From NCBI GenBank assembly GCA_964370375.1, contig CAYJIX010000006.1, forward strand, positions 7,629 to 71,628: a stretch of 64,000 nucleotides of DNA, written 5' to 3'. The notes beneath the pieces are model-generated. The model was given only the letters and a program-made list of their open reading frames with translations. It made no database searches and was not told the DNA's origin. A program made the position numbers and the translations under genes. Source of the DNA: CAYJIX01 sp964370375. GTDB taxonomy: Bacteria > Desulfobacterota > Desulfovibrionia > Desulfovibrionales > Desulfovibrionaceae. Below are positions 1 through 9,608 of this stretch, piece after piece (position 1 is the first letter of the stretch; each line of letters starts with the position of its first letter).

Positions 1-1
1 A

Positions 2-400
2 AAGGTGTTTGACCTTGATGTGGAGCATAAGCTTATTCAGCCAACCTTTATTTATCATTACCCTACTGATATTTCTCCTTTATCGCGCCGTAACAAGGAC
101 AACCCTGACATCACAGACCGTTTTGAACTGTTCATTACGGGCCGCGAAATTGCCAATGCTTTTTCAGAACTCAATGACCCCATTGATCAGCGCCAACGCT
201 TTGAAGAACAGGTCAAAGAAAAGGATGCAGGCGATGATGAAGCCTGCCCCATGGATGAAGACTACTTGCGCGCTTTAGAATATGCCATGCCTCCTGCTGC
301 AGGGCAGGGTGTGGGCATAGATCGCCTTGTGATGCTGTTTACAGATTCACCTTCCATTCGGGAAGTCATTTTCTTCCCGTTGCTTAAACCGGAAATGTAG
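2..400 (+). CDS. lysS: Lysyl-tRNA synthetase, C-terminal part (5' end outside window)
   Basis: The last 132 residues of a class II lysyl-tRNA synthetase, which charges tRNA-Lys in the cytoplasm. The visible part holds the end of the catalytic domain: the ITDRFELFITGREIANAFSE stretch (motif 2 side) and motif 3, where GIDRLVMLFTDSPSIREVIFFP includes the ATP-binding Gly-x-Asp-Arg. The frame is open to the window edge, so the true start lies upstream. It ends about 220 bp before lolC, on the same strand. Identity is confident from the C-terminal signature; only the truncation by the window limits it. Confidence 0.96.
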   Translation, partial: KVFDLDVEHKLIQPTFIYHYPTDISPLSRRNKDNPDITDRFELFITGREIANAFSELNDPIDQRQRFEEQVKEKDAGDDEACPMDEDYLRALEYAMPPAAGQGVGIDRLVMLFTDSPSIREVIFFPLLKPEM

Positions 401-617
401 ACAAAAAACCGTTTAAAGTTATGCACTCAGAAAATAATGGCAGCGTGGGATTTTTCTCCTTTACACTGCCATGACATGTATGTCCTATAACGGTGGAGAG
501 AGGCGTCTAATACGGTATTAGGTTTGCGTTGCGAAAGCTTTTTTCACAGCAAAATTGTGGCCATGGGTTTTGTGGATACATGGAACTATGTACCGGATTT
601 TTATTTGAGATGAATGC

Positions 618-1865
618 ATGAAATTTGAGTTGTTTGTTGCGCTTCGTTATCTGTTTGCCAGACGCAAACAGGCTTTTATCTATATAATCTCTATTATGTC
701 GATAGTTGGTGTGGCCATTGGGGTTGCTGCCCTTGTGGTTGTTTTTGGTGTGTACAATGGCTTTACTACCGACATAAGGGACAGGCTTTTAGGCGCAAAT
801 GCGCATATTATTGCCACAGGCAACCTGTCGCTTGCCAAAAACAACGCAAGCGGCCAGCCGTCTTCTGTTTCCCAAACTTTGGAAAGCATCAATACTATAC
901 CCGGCGTTACAGGGGCTACACCTTTTGTCTATGCTGAAGGGATGCTCTCGTCGCCGCGAGGGGTTAAAGGGATTATTTTGCGTGGCATTGATCCGCAAAC
1001 AGGTCCTGATGTTTTGGCAATGTTAAACAATCTTCCGCATGGCTCGGCTAAAGATTTAGCTAAACAAGGCACGCCAGGCGTTATTGTGGGGCAGGAGCTT
1101 GCCGCACGGTTGGGGCTTTTTGTGGGAAGCCGTGTGAACCTCTTGTCGCCTGCCGGGCAAAAAACTGCGGCAGGCTTTCAGCCACGGATCCGTTCTTTTG
1201 TGGTAGCGGGAATTTTTCATACCGGCATGTATGAATACGATTCTTCCCTTGCTTTTGTTTCCCTTGATGCGGCCAGAAACTTGCTTGACATTGAAGAGCC
1301 GTATATTTCAGGCATTGAAGTAAGAGTGGCTGATTTGCACAAAGCCGATGAGCTAGCAAATGCTGTTGCCAGCCTGCTTGCCCCCGGAGCCAGCGTGCGC
1401 AGTTGGATGAATTTAAACGCCAATTTGTTTGCGGCCCTTGAACTTGAAAAAATAGGCATGTTCATTGTGCTTGCCATGATTGTTTTAGTGGGGTCTTTTT
1501 CTATTGTTACCACCTTGGTTATGCTTGTCATGGAAAAAACGCGAGACATTGCCATTTTAATGTCCATGGGAGCCACAAGGGGTATGATTCGGCGTATTTT
1601 TATGCTTCAAGGCACAATTATTGGTTTTGTAGGCACAATGCTTGGATATATATGCGGCATCACCTTAGCCTTTTTACTCCAGCGGTATCAATTTATTAAA
1701 CTGCCGCCGGGGGTTTATGCCATTGACCATTTGCCCGTCCTGCTCAGGTGGCAAGATGTTACCTTAGTTGGTGTATCGGCCATGGTTTTGTGTTTTTTGG
1801 CAACCATTTATCCGGCAAGGCAAGCAGCTTCCCTTCAGCCTGCTGAAGCGTTACGGTACGAATGA
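618..1865 (+). CDS. lolC: Lipoprotein-releasing ABC transporter, permease subunit (LolC/LolE family)
   Basis: A 415-residue inner-membrane permease of the Lol system, which extracts outer-membrane lipoproteins from the inner membrane and passes them to LolA. It starts MKFELFVALRYLFARRKQAF, the typical N-terminal signature, followed by a first membrane helix near residues 22-45. A large periplasmic domain spans roughly 46-270, and three C-terminal helices (FtsX-like fold) near 275-400 include the MEKTRDIAILMSMGAT coupling segment. Its stop overlaps the lolD start (ATGA), so the two are translationally coupled. Only one permease gene is present, suggesting a homodimer of the LolCE/LolF kind rather than a LolC-LolE pair (inference). 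Confidence 0.95.
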   Translation: MKFELFVALRYLFARRKQAFIYIISIMSIVGVAIGVAALVVVFGVYNGFTTDIRDRLLGANAHIIATGNLSLAKNNASGQPSSVSQTLESINTIPGVTGATPFVYAEGMLSSPRGVKGIILRGIDPQTGPDVLAMLNNLPHGSAKDLAKQGTPGVIVGQELAARLGLFVGSRVNLLSPAGQKTAAGFQPRIRSFVVAGIFHTGMYEYDSSLAFVSLDAARNLLDIEEPYISGIEVRVADLHKADELANAVASLLAPGASVRSWMNLNANLFAALELEKIGMFIVLAMIVLVGSFSIVTTLVMLVMEKTRDIAILMSMGATRGMIRRIFMLQGTIIGFVGTMLGYICGITLAFLLQRYQFIKLPPGVYAIDHLPVLLRWQDVTLVGVSAMVLCFLATIYPARQAASLQPAEALRYE

Positions 1866-2548
1866 TGGCAAGCCAATACGAACTCATTAACGTGGGCAAG
1901 GTGTGCGCCGGCCCAACCGAAGATGTCACGATCTTACAAGGTGTCAATCTATGCGTTGAGCAAGGGCAGTCCATAGCTATTGTTGGTTCTTCCGGATCAG
2001 GAAAAACCACGTTATTGCACCTTTTGGGCGCGCTGGATGTGGCTACAAGCGGCAGTATATGTTTTGAAGGGCAATCACTGACAGACATGTCAGGTGATGC
2101 CAAGGCAAGGTTTCGGAACAGGCGGTTGGGGTTTGTTTTTCAGTTCCACCATCTTTTACCGGAATTTTCTACGTTAGAAAATGTAGCCATGCAGGCACTC
2201 ATTGCAGGAGTTTCACGAAAAGAAGCCCTTGAAAAAGCAAAGGAAGCCCTTGAAAAAGTAGGGCTTATTGATAGGCGCGAACACCGCGTGACCACGTTGT
2301 CCGGCGGAGAGCGCCAGCGAGCGGCCATTGCTAGGGCTATCTTATTAGAACCTTCTGTGTTATTAGCTGATGAACCTACAGGAAATTTAGATATGAAAAC
2401 CGGAGACCAGGTGGCAGACCTGCTCCTAACATTGAACAGCACTCTAAATATGACCTTGGTTGTTGTGACGCACAACATCGAAATGGCCACGCGTATGGAG
2501 CGCTGTCTTGAACTTCGTGCCGGAGAACTCTATGAAGAGCATTGCTAA
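1862..2548 (+). CDS. lolD: Lipoprotein-releasing ABC transporter, ATPase subunit LolD
   Basis: A 228-residue ABC ATPase that powers lipoprotein release with the upstream permease. Visible motifs: Walker A GSSGSGKTTLL (near residue 45), Q-loop FVFQFHHLLPEF, ABC signature TLSGGERQRAAIARA, Walker B SVLLADEPTGNLD and the switch His in VVVTHNIEMA. The start overlaps the lolC stop by 4 bases; a second Met one codon later is an equally possible start. The 3' end overlaps the bamA start by 17 bases, so lolC-lolD-bamA reads as one tightly packed envelope-biogenesis operon. Confidence 0.97.
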   Translation: MMASQYELINVGKVCAGPTEDVTILQGVNLCVEQGQSIAIVGSSGSGKTTLLHLLGALDVATSGSICFEGQSLTDMSGDAKARFRNRRLGFVFQFHHLLPEFSTLENVAMQALIAGVSRKEALEKAKEALEKVGLIDRREHRVTTLSGGERQRAAIARAILLEPSVLLADEPTGNLDMKTGDQVADLLLTLNSTLNMTLVVVTHNIEMATRMERCLELRAGELYEEHC

Positions 2549-5234
2549 GTTTGTATCATTTGGAATTGTTGGCTGTGTTATGCTATTTGCAGGTTTATCT
2601 GCAACTGCCTTGGCAGCAGTCAATGAGGTAAAGGTGCTGGTGCTTCCTTTTCAAATCAACGCCGGAAGCCAGTTTGACGCAGCAGGGAGCGACTTGCCTT
2701 CCTTGTTCAGGCAGCGTCTTGAAGCTAAAGGTTTTGAAGTTGTTTCCGCAGCGGAAACCTCTCGTCTTTTGCGGCAAAGCAACGTCCGTCAACTGGATGT
2801 GGAAACAGCGCGCAGATTGGCAGGACAAGCTAGGGCAGGGTATGCCTTGTACGGAAGTGTGAATGGCAATATAAACAATTACAGTATTGATACACGTCTT
2901 GTGCCGGCAGCAGGTACCGGCCCTGCACGCCCGTATTTTATCCAAAAAAATGCCCTTATTGAGCTTTTACCGGCTGTACAAGAATTAGTTGACCGTGTCA
3001 GCATTGACGCGGTGAGCAGCAATGCCGTTGCCGATATCCAAGTACGAGGTTTGAACTACCTTGATGAAGATGTTGTGCTTATGCGTTTGAACATTGGCAA
3101 GGGTGACGTTGCAACTCCGGATGCCATTAACGAAGAGATCAAGCGCATTTGGGACCTTGGTTATTTTAGCGATGTTACAGCAGAAATTGAGCGTAGCGGT
3201 CATGGGCAAGTGCTTGTGTTCACGCTTGAGGAAAAACCGCGCATTTCCGGTGTGGTTGTAAATGGTTCAGATGCTGTGAGTAAGGACGATATTTTAGCAG
3301 CCATGAGTTCTAAAACAGGCTCTGTTTTAAACGAACGCCTTTTGGCGCAAGATGTCCAAACAGTTACCGAGCTCTATCGCAAAGAAGGCTATTATTTAGC
3401 CGATGTGCAGGCCAGGGTTGAGCAGCCTCAAGGATCCATGACGGCGGCCCTTGTGTTTGACGTGAGCGAAGGCGAAAAACTGTATATTAAGGACGTTATC
3501 ATTGAAGGCCTTGAGGCCATTGATGAAGACGATATTAAAAAAGATCTGGCCCTTACTGAGCGCGGCTTGTTGTCGTGGTTCACAGGTACAGGTGTTTTGC
3601 GTGAAGAATATCTTGAGCGCGATTCAGCCGTTTTGCAGGCTTTTTGCTTGGATAATGGTTTTATTGACGCGCAAATTTCTGCACCTGAAGTTATTTACGA
3701 AAAAGATGGTATCATCATCAAGTATCAGATCAATGAAGGAGCGCGTTACAAATTAGGAACCATCGAATTTGTCGGCGACATGATCGATACTGAAGAAAGA
3801 ATGAACGAAATCATCACCCTTGATAATTATAAGGAAGATGACGAGTATTTCAAGCTTAGCATCATGCAAGATGACGTGAAAGCGCTTACTGATTTTTATG
3901 GCAACTATGGCTATGCCTTTGCCGCCATTGATGTGCAAACCAACAAAAATACAGAAGGTGCCGAGCCTGTTTTGGATATCCGCTTTGCGTTCGACAAAAA
4001 GCAAAAAGTGTATATTCGCCGTGTGGAGACTGAAGGCAATTACAGAACCCGTGACAACGTCATTTTGCGCGAAATGCGCATGGGAGACGGGGATTTGTTT
4101 GATGGTGCAAAGCTTCGCCGATCCAACGAGCGTTTACATCGCTTGCGGTTTTTCACAGAAGTGGACACTGAACTTGTCCCCACAGGCAATGAAGATGAAG
4201 TCGATTTGAAGGTTAAAGTGGCAGAAGACAAAACCGGCGCTGTCATGGGCGGTGTAGGGTATTCTACCTTCTATAAAGTTGGTGTTTCTGCCAATATTAC
4301 AGAGCGGAATCTCTTTGGGCGTGGTTATTCTTTGTCTTTGGCAGGGTTTTTCTCATCGGTGAGCACAAACTTTGACATGACCTTTATCAATCCGCGTCTT
4401 TACGATACGGACCTTGGTTTTGGTAACGAAACCTATGCCGTATGGTCTGATTGGGATGATTTTTCAAGAAAAACCTATGGTAACACGATCAGATTCTTTT
4501 ATCCCCTTGGTGAATATACGAGTATTGGCTTTGGCTACCGCCTTGACCAATACACCTTGTATGACATCCCAGAAACAGCGCCTCGTTCATATACAGAATA
4601 TGAAGGAGAAAACTGGTCAAGCGTTATCCATGGTAACTTGACCTATGATTCAACCGACAGCCGCGAACAACCCACAAGGGGTTATGTTGGTAAGTTAAGC
4701 TTTGAATACGGTGGCGGTGGCCTTGGCGGTAACGACGACTTTTTCAAACCCCTGGCAGAATTGCAAGGTTTCCACATGGTCAATCGTAACGCCAACCATG
4801 TGATGCACTGGCGCGCGCGTGTTGGTGGCGTGTTTGAAAACTCAAACAAGCCTGTACCCGTATTTGACCGCTTTTTCATAGGTGGTATGGACAGTATCCG
4901 CGGTTATGACAGCTCAGACCTTGCTCCTCGTGATCCTGTATACGGGGACGAAATCGGCGGCGACCGCATGGGCTTTTTAAACCTCGAATATATTTGGACC
5001 TTTGAGCCTGAATTGGGGCTGGCCATTGTGCCGTTCTTTGACATTGGTTTCCAGACAGATTCGGATCAAACATCTGATCCTTTCTCAGAACTGAAAAAAT
5101 CTGTGGGCCTTGAATTGCGCTGGAGATCTCCCATGGGTGATTTGCGTTTTGCCTACGGGTACCCCCTTGATAAGAGCGTCACAGGTGAAGACCTTGGCGG
5201 CAGGTTTGAGTTCTCCATGGGACAAACCTTCTAA
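2532..5234 (+). CDS. bamA: Outer-membrane protein assembly factor BamA with an extra N-terminal domain
   Basis: A 900-residue Omp85-family protein that folds and inserts beta-barrel proteins into the outer membrane. The start is the ATG at 2532 because it has GGAG seven bases upstream and gives a clean signal peptide ending ATALA-A near residue 28; an earlier TTG at 2508 is less likely. Residues about 33-150 form an extra domain (VKVLVLPFQIN..., ALYGSVNGNINNY) resembling TolB-N or FlgO-like folds. POTRA repeats follow from about 165 to 550 (VADIQVRGLNYLDED, ISGVVVNGSDAVSKDDI), then the D15 barrel to the terminal Phe, the usual recognition signal. Many relatives have skp/ompH next; it is absent here. 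Confidence 0.96.
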   Translation: MKSIAKFVSFGIVGCVMLFAGLSATALAAVNEVKVLVLPFQINAGSQFDAAGSDLPSLFRQRLEAKGFEVVSAAETSRLLRQSNVRQLDVETARRLAGQARAGYALYGSVNGNINNYSIDTRLVPAAGTGPARPYFIQKNALIELLPAVQELVDRVSIDAVSSNAVADIQVRGLNYLDEDVVLMRLNIGKGDVATPDAINEEIKRIWDLGYFSDVTAEIERSGHGQVLVFTLEEKPRISGVVVNGSDAVSKDDILAAMSSKTGSVLNERLLAQDVQTVTELYRKEGYYLADVQARVEQPQGSMTAALVFDVSEGEKLYIKDVIIEGLEAIDEDDIKKDLALTERGLLSWFTGTGVLREEYLERDSAVLQAFCLDNGFIDAQISAPEVIYEKDGIIIKYQINEGARYKLGTIEFVGDMIDTEERMNEIITLDNYKEDDEYFKLSIMQDDVKALTDFYGNYGYAFAAIDVQTNKNTEGAEPVLDIRFAFDKKQKVYIRRVETEGNYRTRDNVILREMRMGDGDLFDGAKLRRSNERLHRLRFFTEVDTELVPTGNEDEVDLKVKVAEDKTGAVMGGVGYSTFYKVGVSANITERNLFGRGYSLSLAGFFSSVSTNFDMTFINPRLYDTDLGFGNETYAVWSDWDDFSRKTYGNTIRFFYPLGEYTSIGFGYRLDQYTLYDIPETAPRSYTEYEGENWSSVIHGNLTYDSTDSREQPTRGYVGKLSFEYGGGGLGGNDDFFKPLAELQGFHMVNRNANHVMHWRARVGGVFENSNKPVPVFDRFFIGGMDSIRGYDSSDLAPRDPVYGDEIGGDRMGFLNLEYIWTFEPELGLAIVPFFDIGFQTDSDQTSDPFSELKKSVGLELRWRSPMGDLRFAYGYPLDKSVTGEDLGGRFEFSMGQTF

Positions 5235-5262
5235 TTTTCATAGACCTTTTATGATGTAAAAG

Positions 5263-5301
5263 CTGCGTGCGCTTTGGCTGTTTTTCCAAAAGCGCACGCA
5301 G
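5263..5301 (+). terminator. Stem-loop after bamA
   Basis: A perfect 13-bp inverted repeat (5263-5275 and 5289-5301, CTGCGTGCGCTTT and its complement) with a 13-base loop lies 29 bp after the bamA stop. It has no T run after it, so it may stabilise the 3' end or act as a weak or Rho-assisted terminator rather than a classic intrinsic one. Confidence 0.5.
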
Positions 5302-5397
5302 TTGCCCAAATGTTCCTACAAATAAAACTGGGCCCATGGATATATAAGGCATTGTCATAGGCCATAACTATGATGTATTCTTTACAGCAAATACAAA

Positions 5398-7275
5398 GTG
5401 ATAGCCAGAAAACCTAAGGATAATAGTCGCTTGACATGGCCTACTCAGAGCCGACATGGCATTCTTTTTTGTACAGCGCGCCCCACTGAAGGGCTGACCA
5501 GTAATAGAGAAAAAAGCGTACAATATAGCTGGTTGGCCTATTGGGCTACAGTCCTTTTTGGCGTTTTGTGGGTATGTTTAGGTAGTTATGATCTAACTCA
5601 AGCCGCGCAATCAAAAGCTGTTCAGCGTTATGAAGCTGTAAAAAGCGACATGGAAACCCTACGCAAGGACGAAAGACGCAGCCAATGGCGCGAGCCTTGG
5701 GAGCAACTGGCAAGCCGATTCCTAAAAATTTATCAAACAGAAAAAGAATGGGTCAATAGGCCGGCGGCCTTGTTTCGTTCTGCTGTAGCTCTTGATGAAC
5801 TTGCTTCGCGTTCCTATGTCAAAAAGGACATGCATACAGCGATTGAACGCTACCAAGACGTTGTAGATGCGCACCGTAGCAATCCGTTGGCTGATGACGC
5901 ATTGTATGATGCCGCGCGCCTTGCTTGGCATTTTAAAGATTCAGCAACCGCATTAAAACTTCTCGATCAGCTTGTACGAAACGTCCCTAAAGGGGATATG
6001 TTTAGCGATGCGAAGCTTTTGGCTGAAGCCATCAAAAAACAGCAAGGCTCAAACAAAACATCAAATAAAACAACGTCTTCATCTAAAAACACACAGAAAA
6101 CCGCACCCAAGCCCGCTCCCAAACCTTCTGCTGCCCCCCTTCCTGAGATAACAGGTGAATTGACAGATGTGCGCTGGAGTACACGCAAAGCCATTGCCAC
6201 CGTCACCTTGCAATGTGATACGGAATCTGATTATGTGGTGCGTTCCTATAGTGCCGATTCAAACATAGGCCGTCCCCCTCGCCTTGTGGTGGAATTGCAT
6301 AATGTTACGGTCAATAGGCAAGTTAAGCCCGGTGATACAATCAAAAACAGTTTGCTTAGCCGTGTACGCGTAGATACTACTTCTCCTGAAGGAACACGAA
6401 TTTACCTTGATTTTTCAAAGTTACAACGTTTTTCTGTAAAGGTAGAAAAATCACCGTTCAGGCTCGTGATCACGGCAGCAGGTACTGATTCTGCTTTGCC
6501 AAAAGGCAATAAAGTTGGTCAAACAGTACATAAAATCACTGCACCCAAGTCTGAAATTCGAGTGCCTACAGATATTACTAGGCAGCTTGGGCTGTCTGTG
6601 CGAAAAGTGATCATTGACCCAGGGCATGGAGGCAACGATCCCGGCACTGCGCACAATGGTCTTGTAGAGCGAACCCTCATGCTGGATATGGCAAAAAGAG
6701 TAGGTAAGCTACTACAAAAGCATAAAATCAAGGTGGAGTATACCAGAACAAAGGATGTGCGTGTCAGCCTTGAGGATCGATCGCGTATGGCCAATGAAGC
6801 CAAAGGGGATTTGTTCTTGTCGCTACACTTGAACGCTAATACAGACCCCAGCGTGGATGGGTTTGAAACGTATTTCCTTGATTTTGCGAGCTCCTCCACG
6901 GCTGCGCGTTTAGCAGGTGTGGAAAACGAGTTGAGTGAACGCAGCTTAGGAGAACTTGAGGGGCTTTTAGCTGACCTTATGCTCAGTGCACGAACTCAAG
7001 AATCCAGACGTGTAGCGGAATTTATTCAGAAAAAAACCCTAGAAAACATGCGAAAACGTAAATACACCCCCCTTGATGGAGGGGTTCGTTCTGCACCCTT
7101 TCACGTGCTTTTAGGGGCAAACATGCCAGGGGTTTTAGTGGAAGTTGGCTATTGTACCAACAAGGCCGAAGCCAAAAAGCTTAAACAATCTGCTTATCTT
7201 AACACCTTAGCTGAAGGCATTGTCAACGGTGTTTTGGGATACGCTCAATATCTTGAGCGTGCTGGCGTTAGATAG
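5398..7275 (+). CDS. N-acetylmuramoyl-L-alanine amidase, exported, with TPR-like and AMIN regions
   Basis: A 625-residue cell-wall amidase that cuts the MurNAc to L-Ala bond in peptidoglycan, acting in the periplasm, usually at division. After a membrane or signal segment near residues 43-65 (SWLAYWATVLFGVLWVCLGS), residues about 75-210 look like TPR-type helices. A Lys/Thr/Ser/Pro-rich linker spans about 215-245, an AMIN-type domain about 250-360, and a zinc amidase_3 domain about 400-620. The zinc-binding His and Glu are in IDPGHGGNDPG and LVERTLMLD, and a second His is in LFLSLHLNAN. The GTG start at 5398 has no strong ribosome site; a start nearer the membrane segment is possible. AmiA/B/C-like; the letter cannot be assigned. 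Confidence 0.9.
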   Translation: MIARKPKDNSRLTWPTQSRHGILFCTARPTEGLTSNREKSVQYSWLAYWATVLFGVLWVCLGSYDLTQAAQSKAVQRYEAVKSDMETLRKDERRSQWREPWEQLASRFLKIYQTEKEWVNRPAALFRSAVALDELASRSYVKKDMHTAIERYQDVVDAHRSNPLADDALYDAARLAWHFKDSATALKLLDQLVRNVPKGDMFSDAKLLAEAIKKQQGSNKTSNKTTSSSKNTQKTAPKPAPKPSAAPLPEITGELTDVRWSTRKAIATVTLQCDTESDYVVRSYSADSNIGRPPRLVVELHNVTVNRQVKPGDTIKNSLLSRVRVDTTSPEGTRIYLDFSKLQRFSVKVEKSPFRLVITAAGTDSALPKGNKVGQTVHKITAPKSEIRVPTDITRQLGLSVRKVIIDPGHGGNDPGTAHNGLVERTLMLDMAKRVGKLLQKHKIKVEYTRTKDVRVSLEDRSRMANEAKGDLFLSLHLNANTDPSVDGFETYFLDFASSSTAARLAGVENELSERSLGELEGLLADLMLSARTQESRRVAEFIQKKTLENMRKRKYTPLDGGVRSAPFHVLLGANMPGVLVEVGYCTNKAEAKKLKQSAYLNTLAEGIVNGVLGYAQYLERAGVR

Positions 7276-7340
7276 CATTTTTGGCGTCTAACAAAAAAAG
7301 CATGAAACGCGTTTTTTTAGCGTTGCCTGCGTAGGCAGGA

Positions 7341-7386
7341 TGTATAAGGAGTCCTTTGCTCATATGAGAAAAGGACTCCTTATACA
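7341..7386. terminator. Bidirectional terminator between convergent amidase and ddh
   Basis: A perfect 17-bp inverted repeat (7341-7357 and 7370-7386) with a 12-base loop sits between the end of the plus-strand amidase and the end of the minus-strand ddh. Its position and strength suggest it stops transcription from both sides. The stem contains AAGGAGT, a ribosome-site-like string, probably by chance. Confidence 0.75.
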
Positions 7387-7417
7387 TTTGACCAGCACGT
7401 TATTCTATGTTTTGAAA

Positions 7418-8347
7418 CTACACCAAGCGTGCTACATTGCTTATTCTATCACCTTGTAAAAGCATAACCGGGGGAATATCAATAAGCGTATATGCCCCAT
7501 AGCGTGATTGCTCTTTTAAGCGTACAGCCGCGCGAGCAGCAGAGGCCATGACTTGCGCGGTCAAAGCTGGGTTGTCAATGCGCATGTCAAAGCTTAAACG
7601 CTGGTTCGAGGCACGGCCTGACGCGCCAAGGCGTTCCATAAGAACCCCGTGTGAAGCGTCTGCAACCATGGGGAGTTGTTCTTTTGTGACAGCACGCACT
7701 TCCAGGGGATCGCTGGCAAAATAGGGATCAGCCTTAATGGCTGCTTGCACATCGTTTAAGCTTGCCCCTTGATCCAGAACAACATAGACCAAGCGTGAAT
7801 GACGGCCACCGCCAATGGGAATGGTCATGGATGTGGCGTCTGCAACACCTTTAATGGCGCGGGCAGCCACAGAATGCCCCATAGAGCGTCCACGTCCAAA
7901 ATTTGTAAAGGTAGTCCCTGTGGGAACCATGGCTTCAAACAGGGCGCGCATGACCGAATCTGTGCCCGGGTCCCAGCCGGCAGCGGTGACCGCTACGGCA
8001 CTTCCTTCGCGGCCTTTGCCGTCAAGCAAATTGACTACATCAGCAATTTGTTCATGAATATCAAAGCTGTCCACCGTGCAAATGCCTTGGGCCAGCACAG
8101 AGGCCGCCAATTCAGGAACCTGCCGTGAAGGCGAGCCGATAAGCAAAACGTCGGGTTTACCTGCGCTTCCGATCAACGCTTCAAGCGAAGAAAATTCGGA
8201 CACACCGCGAAGGCCATGGGGATTTGTGCCCATGGATTCGGCACGGCGAACAACGCCAAGGATGCGGCAATCAGGCATAAGTTCAAGGGCTTCAATGGAG
8301 CAAGTGCCAATGTTGCCTAGTCCGTATACAGCAGCTGTAAATGTCAT
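7418..8347 (-). CDS. ddh: meso-Diaminopimelate D-dehydrogenase
   Basis: A 309-residue NADP-dependent oxidoreductase that interconverts L-2-amino-6-oxopimelate and meso-diaminopimelate, giving a one-step route to DAP for lysine and peptidoglycan. The N-terminus AAVYGLGNIGTCSIEAL is a Rossmann dinucleotide site. The characteristic CTVDSFDIHEQI and TAAGWDPGTDSVMRALFEAM stretches (substrate and dimer region) are present. The start at 8347 is chosen over an upstream frame extension because GAGGTG lies just before it. It is convergent with the cell-wall amidase, which fits a wall-related role, but it appears monocistronic. Confidence 0.93.
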   Translation of the reverse strand: MTFTAAVYGLGNIGTCSIEALELMPDCRILGVVRRAESMGTNPHGLRGVSEFSSLEALIGSAGKPDVLLIGSPSRQVPELAASVLAQGICTVDSFDIHEQIADVVNLLDGKGREGSAVAVTAAGWDPGTDSVMRALFEAMVPTGTTFTNFGRGRSMGHSVAARAIKGVADATSMTIPIGGGRHSRLVYVVLDQGASLNDVQAAIKADPYFASDPLEVRAVTKEQLPMVADASHGVLMERLGASGRASNQRLSFDMRIDNPALTAQVMASAARAAVRLKEQSRYGAYTLIDIPPVMLLQGDRISNVARLV

Positions 8348-8543
8348 AAAACACCTCATGTTAGTTGGAATAGAAAATGTGTACCTTTTTTTATCCTGAT
8401 TGTATAGGGGAGGCAGCACAGGCCTTGCGCTCATGCTTGTGGGGAACGGCGGCTCAGCTTGCAGTTAAAGTAAGTATAGCGTATGTGGCATGGAGTTTTT
8501 TGAATACTGTTTTTATGAAGACGTATAACAGACGGATAGGATA

Positions 8544-9578
8544 ATGAAAAATTGCCAATTTACCAGTGACAATGCCAGCGGAATGCATCCGCATGTTTTG
8601 ACTAAGCTAGGCAAGGCCAATGAAGGCTTTGCCATGCCCTATGGGGATGATGCATGGACAGCACAAGCACACAAGGAGTTTGCTCGTGTTTTTGGAGACG
8701 ATTGCACAGCTTACCTTGTGCCTTTGGGCACGGGGGCCAATGTATTGGCCCTAAGGGCTATGCTAAAGCCATGGCAGGGCATTGTTGCCGGAGAAAAAGC
8801 CCATATTCTTAATGCAGAGGCTAGTGCCGTTGAAAGGATAGCCGGCACAAGGATCATGACCTTGCCCACAACGCATGCCAAAATATGCCCCAAAGATGTG
8901 CTGGCTTGTGCTGAAGCTGTGCCGAGTGCCCACCATGTACAACCCGGGGTTTTGAGCCTGACCCAGTCAACTGAGCAAGGCACCGTGTACACGGTCGAGG
9001 AATTACGGGCTTTGTGCGACGCTGCCCATGCAGGGGGCATGCTTGTGCATATGGACGGAACGCGTCTTGCCAACGCTGCTGCGCATTTGGGCGTATCCTT
9101 GCGCGCCATTTCAAAGGATGTGGGCGTGGACGTGTTATGCTTTGGGGGATCTAAAAATGGGCTCATGTGCGCAGAATCTGTGGTGGTTTTTAATCCTACT
9201 ATCACAACAGGCATGCTCACGTTAAGGAAACAATGCTGCCAATTGTATTCAAAAATGCGTTTTATCAGCGCGCAATTTTTGGCCTATTTTGAGGACGATT
9301 TGTGGCAGAAAAATGCAGCCCACGCCAATGCCATGGCCTTGTATATGCAGGAAAAGCTTGAAGCCGTTAAAGGCGTGCGCATCATGCATCCAGTAGAAGC
9401 AAACGGAGTGTTTGCTGCCATGTCTCCCAATGCGATACAGCTTTTACAACAAAAATATGCGTTTAATGTTGTGGATCCTGTTCATTTTGTGGCGCGTTGG
9501 TTGTGCAGCTTTACCACAACACGTGAAGATATCGACAGCTTTGTGCAAGCTGTGGAAGAGGCAGCAAGCAAGGGATAG
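8544..9578 (+). CDS. ltaE: Low-specificity L-threonine aldolase
   Basis: A 344-residue PLP-dependent fold-type I enzyme that splits threonine or allo-threonine into glycine and acetaldehyde. It opens with FTSDNASGMHPHVLTKLGKANEGFAMPYGDD, the aldolase-family start, and carries the substrate-loop HMDGTRLANAAAHLG and the PLP lysine in LCFGGSKNGLMCAE (near residue 205). The ATG at 8544 has GGATA before it. It is divergent from ddh with about 200 bp between them, and stands alone. Confidence 0.93.
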   Translation: MKNCQFTSDNASGMHPHVLTKLGKANEGFAMPYGDDAWTAQAHKEFARVFGDDCTAYLVPLGTGANVLALRAMLKPWQGIVAGEKAHILNAEASAVERIAGTRIMTLPTTHAKICPKDVLACAEAVPSAHHVQPGVLSLTQSTEQGTVYTVEELRALCDAAHAGGMLVHMDGTRLANAAAHLGVSLRAISKDVGVDVLCFGGSKNGLMCAESVVVFNPTITTGMLTLRKQCCQLYSKMRFISAQFLAYFEDDLWQKNAAHANAMALYMQEKLEAVKGVRIMHPVEANGVFAAMSPNAIQLLQQKYAFNVVDPVHFVARWLCSFTTTREDIDSFVQAVEEAASKG

Positions 9579-9608
9579 CAAAAAATTACCGGTTAGATGA
9601 GCCTGTAA

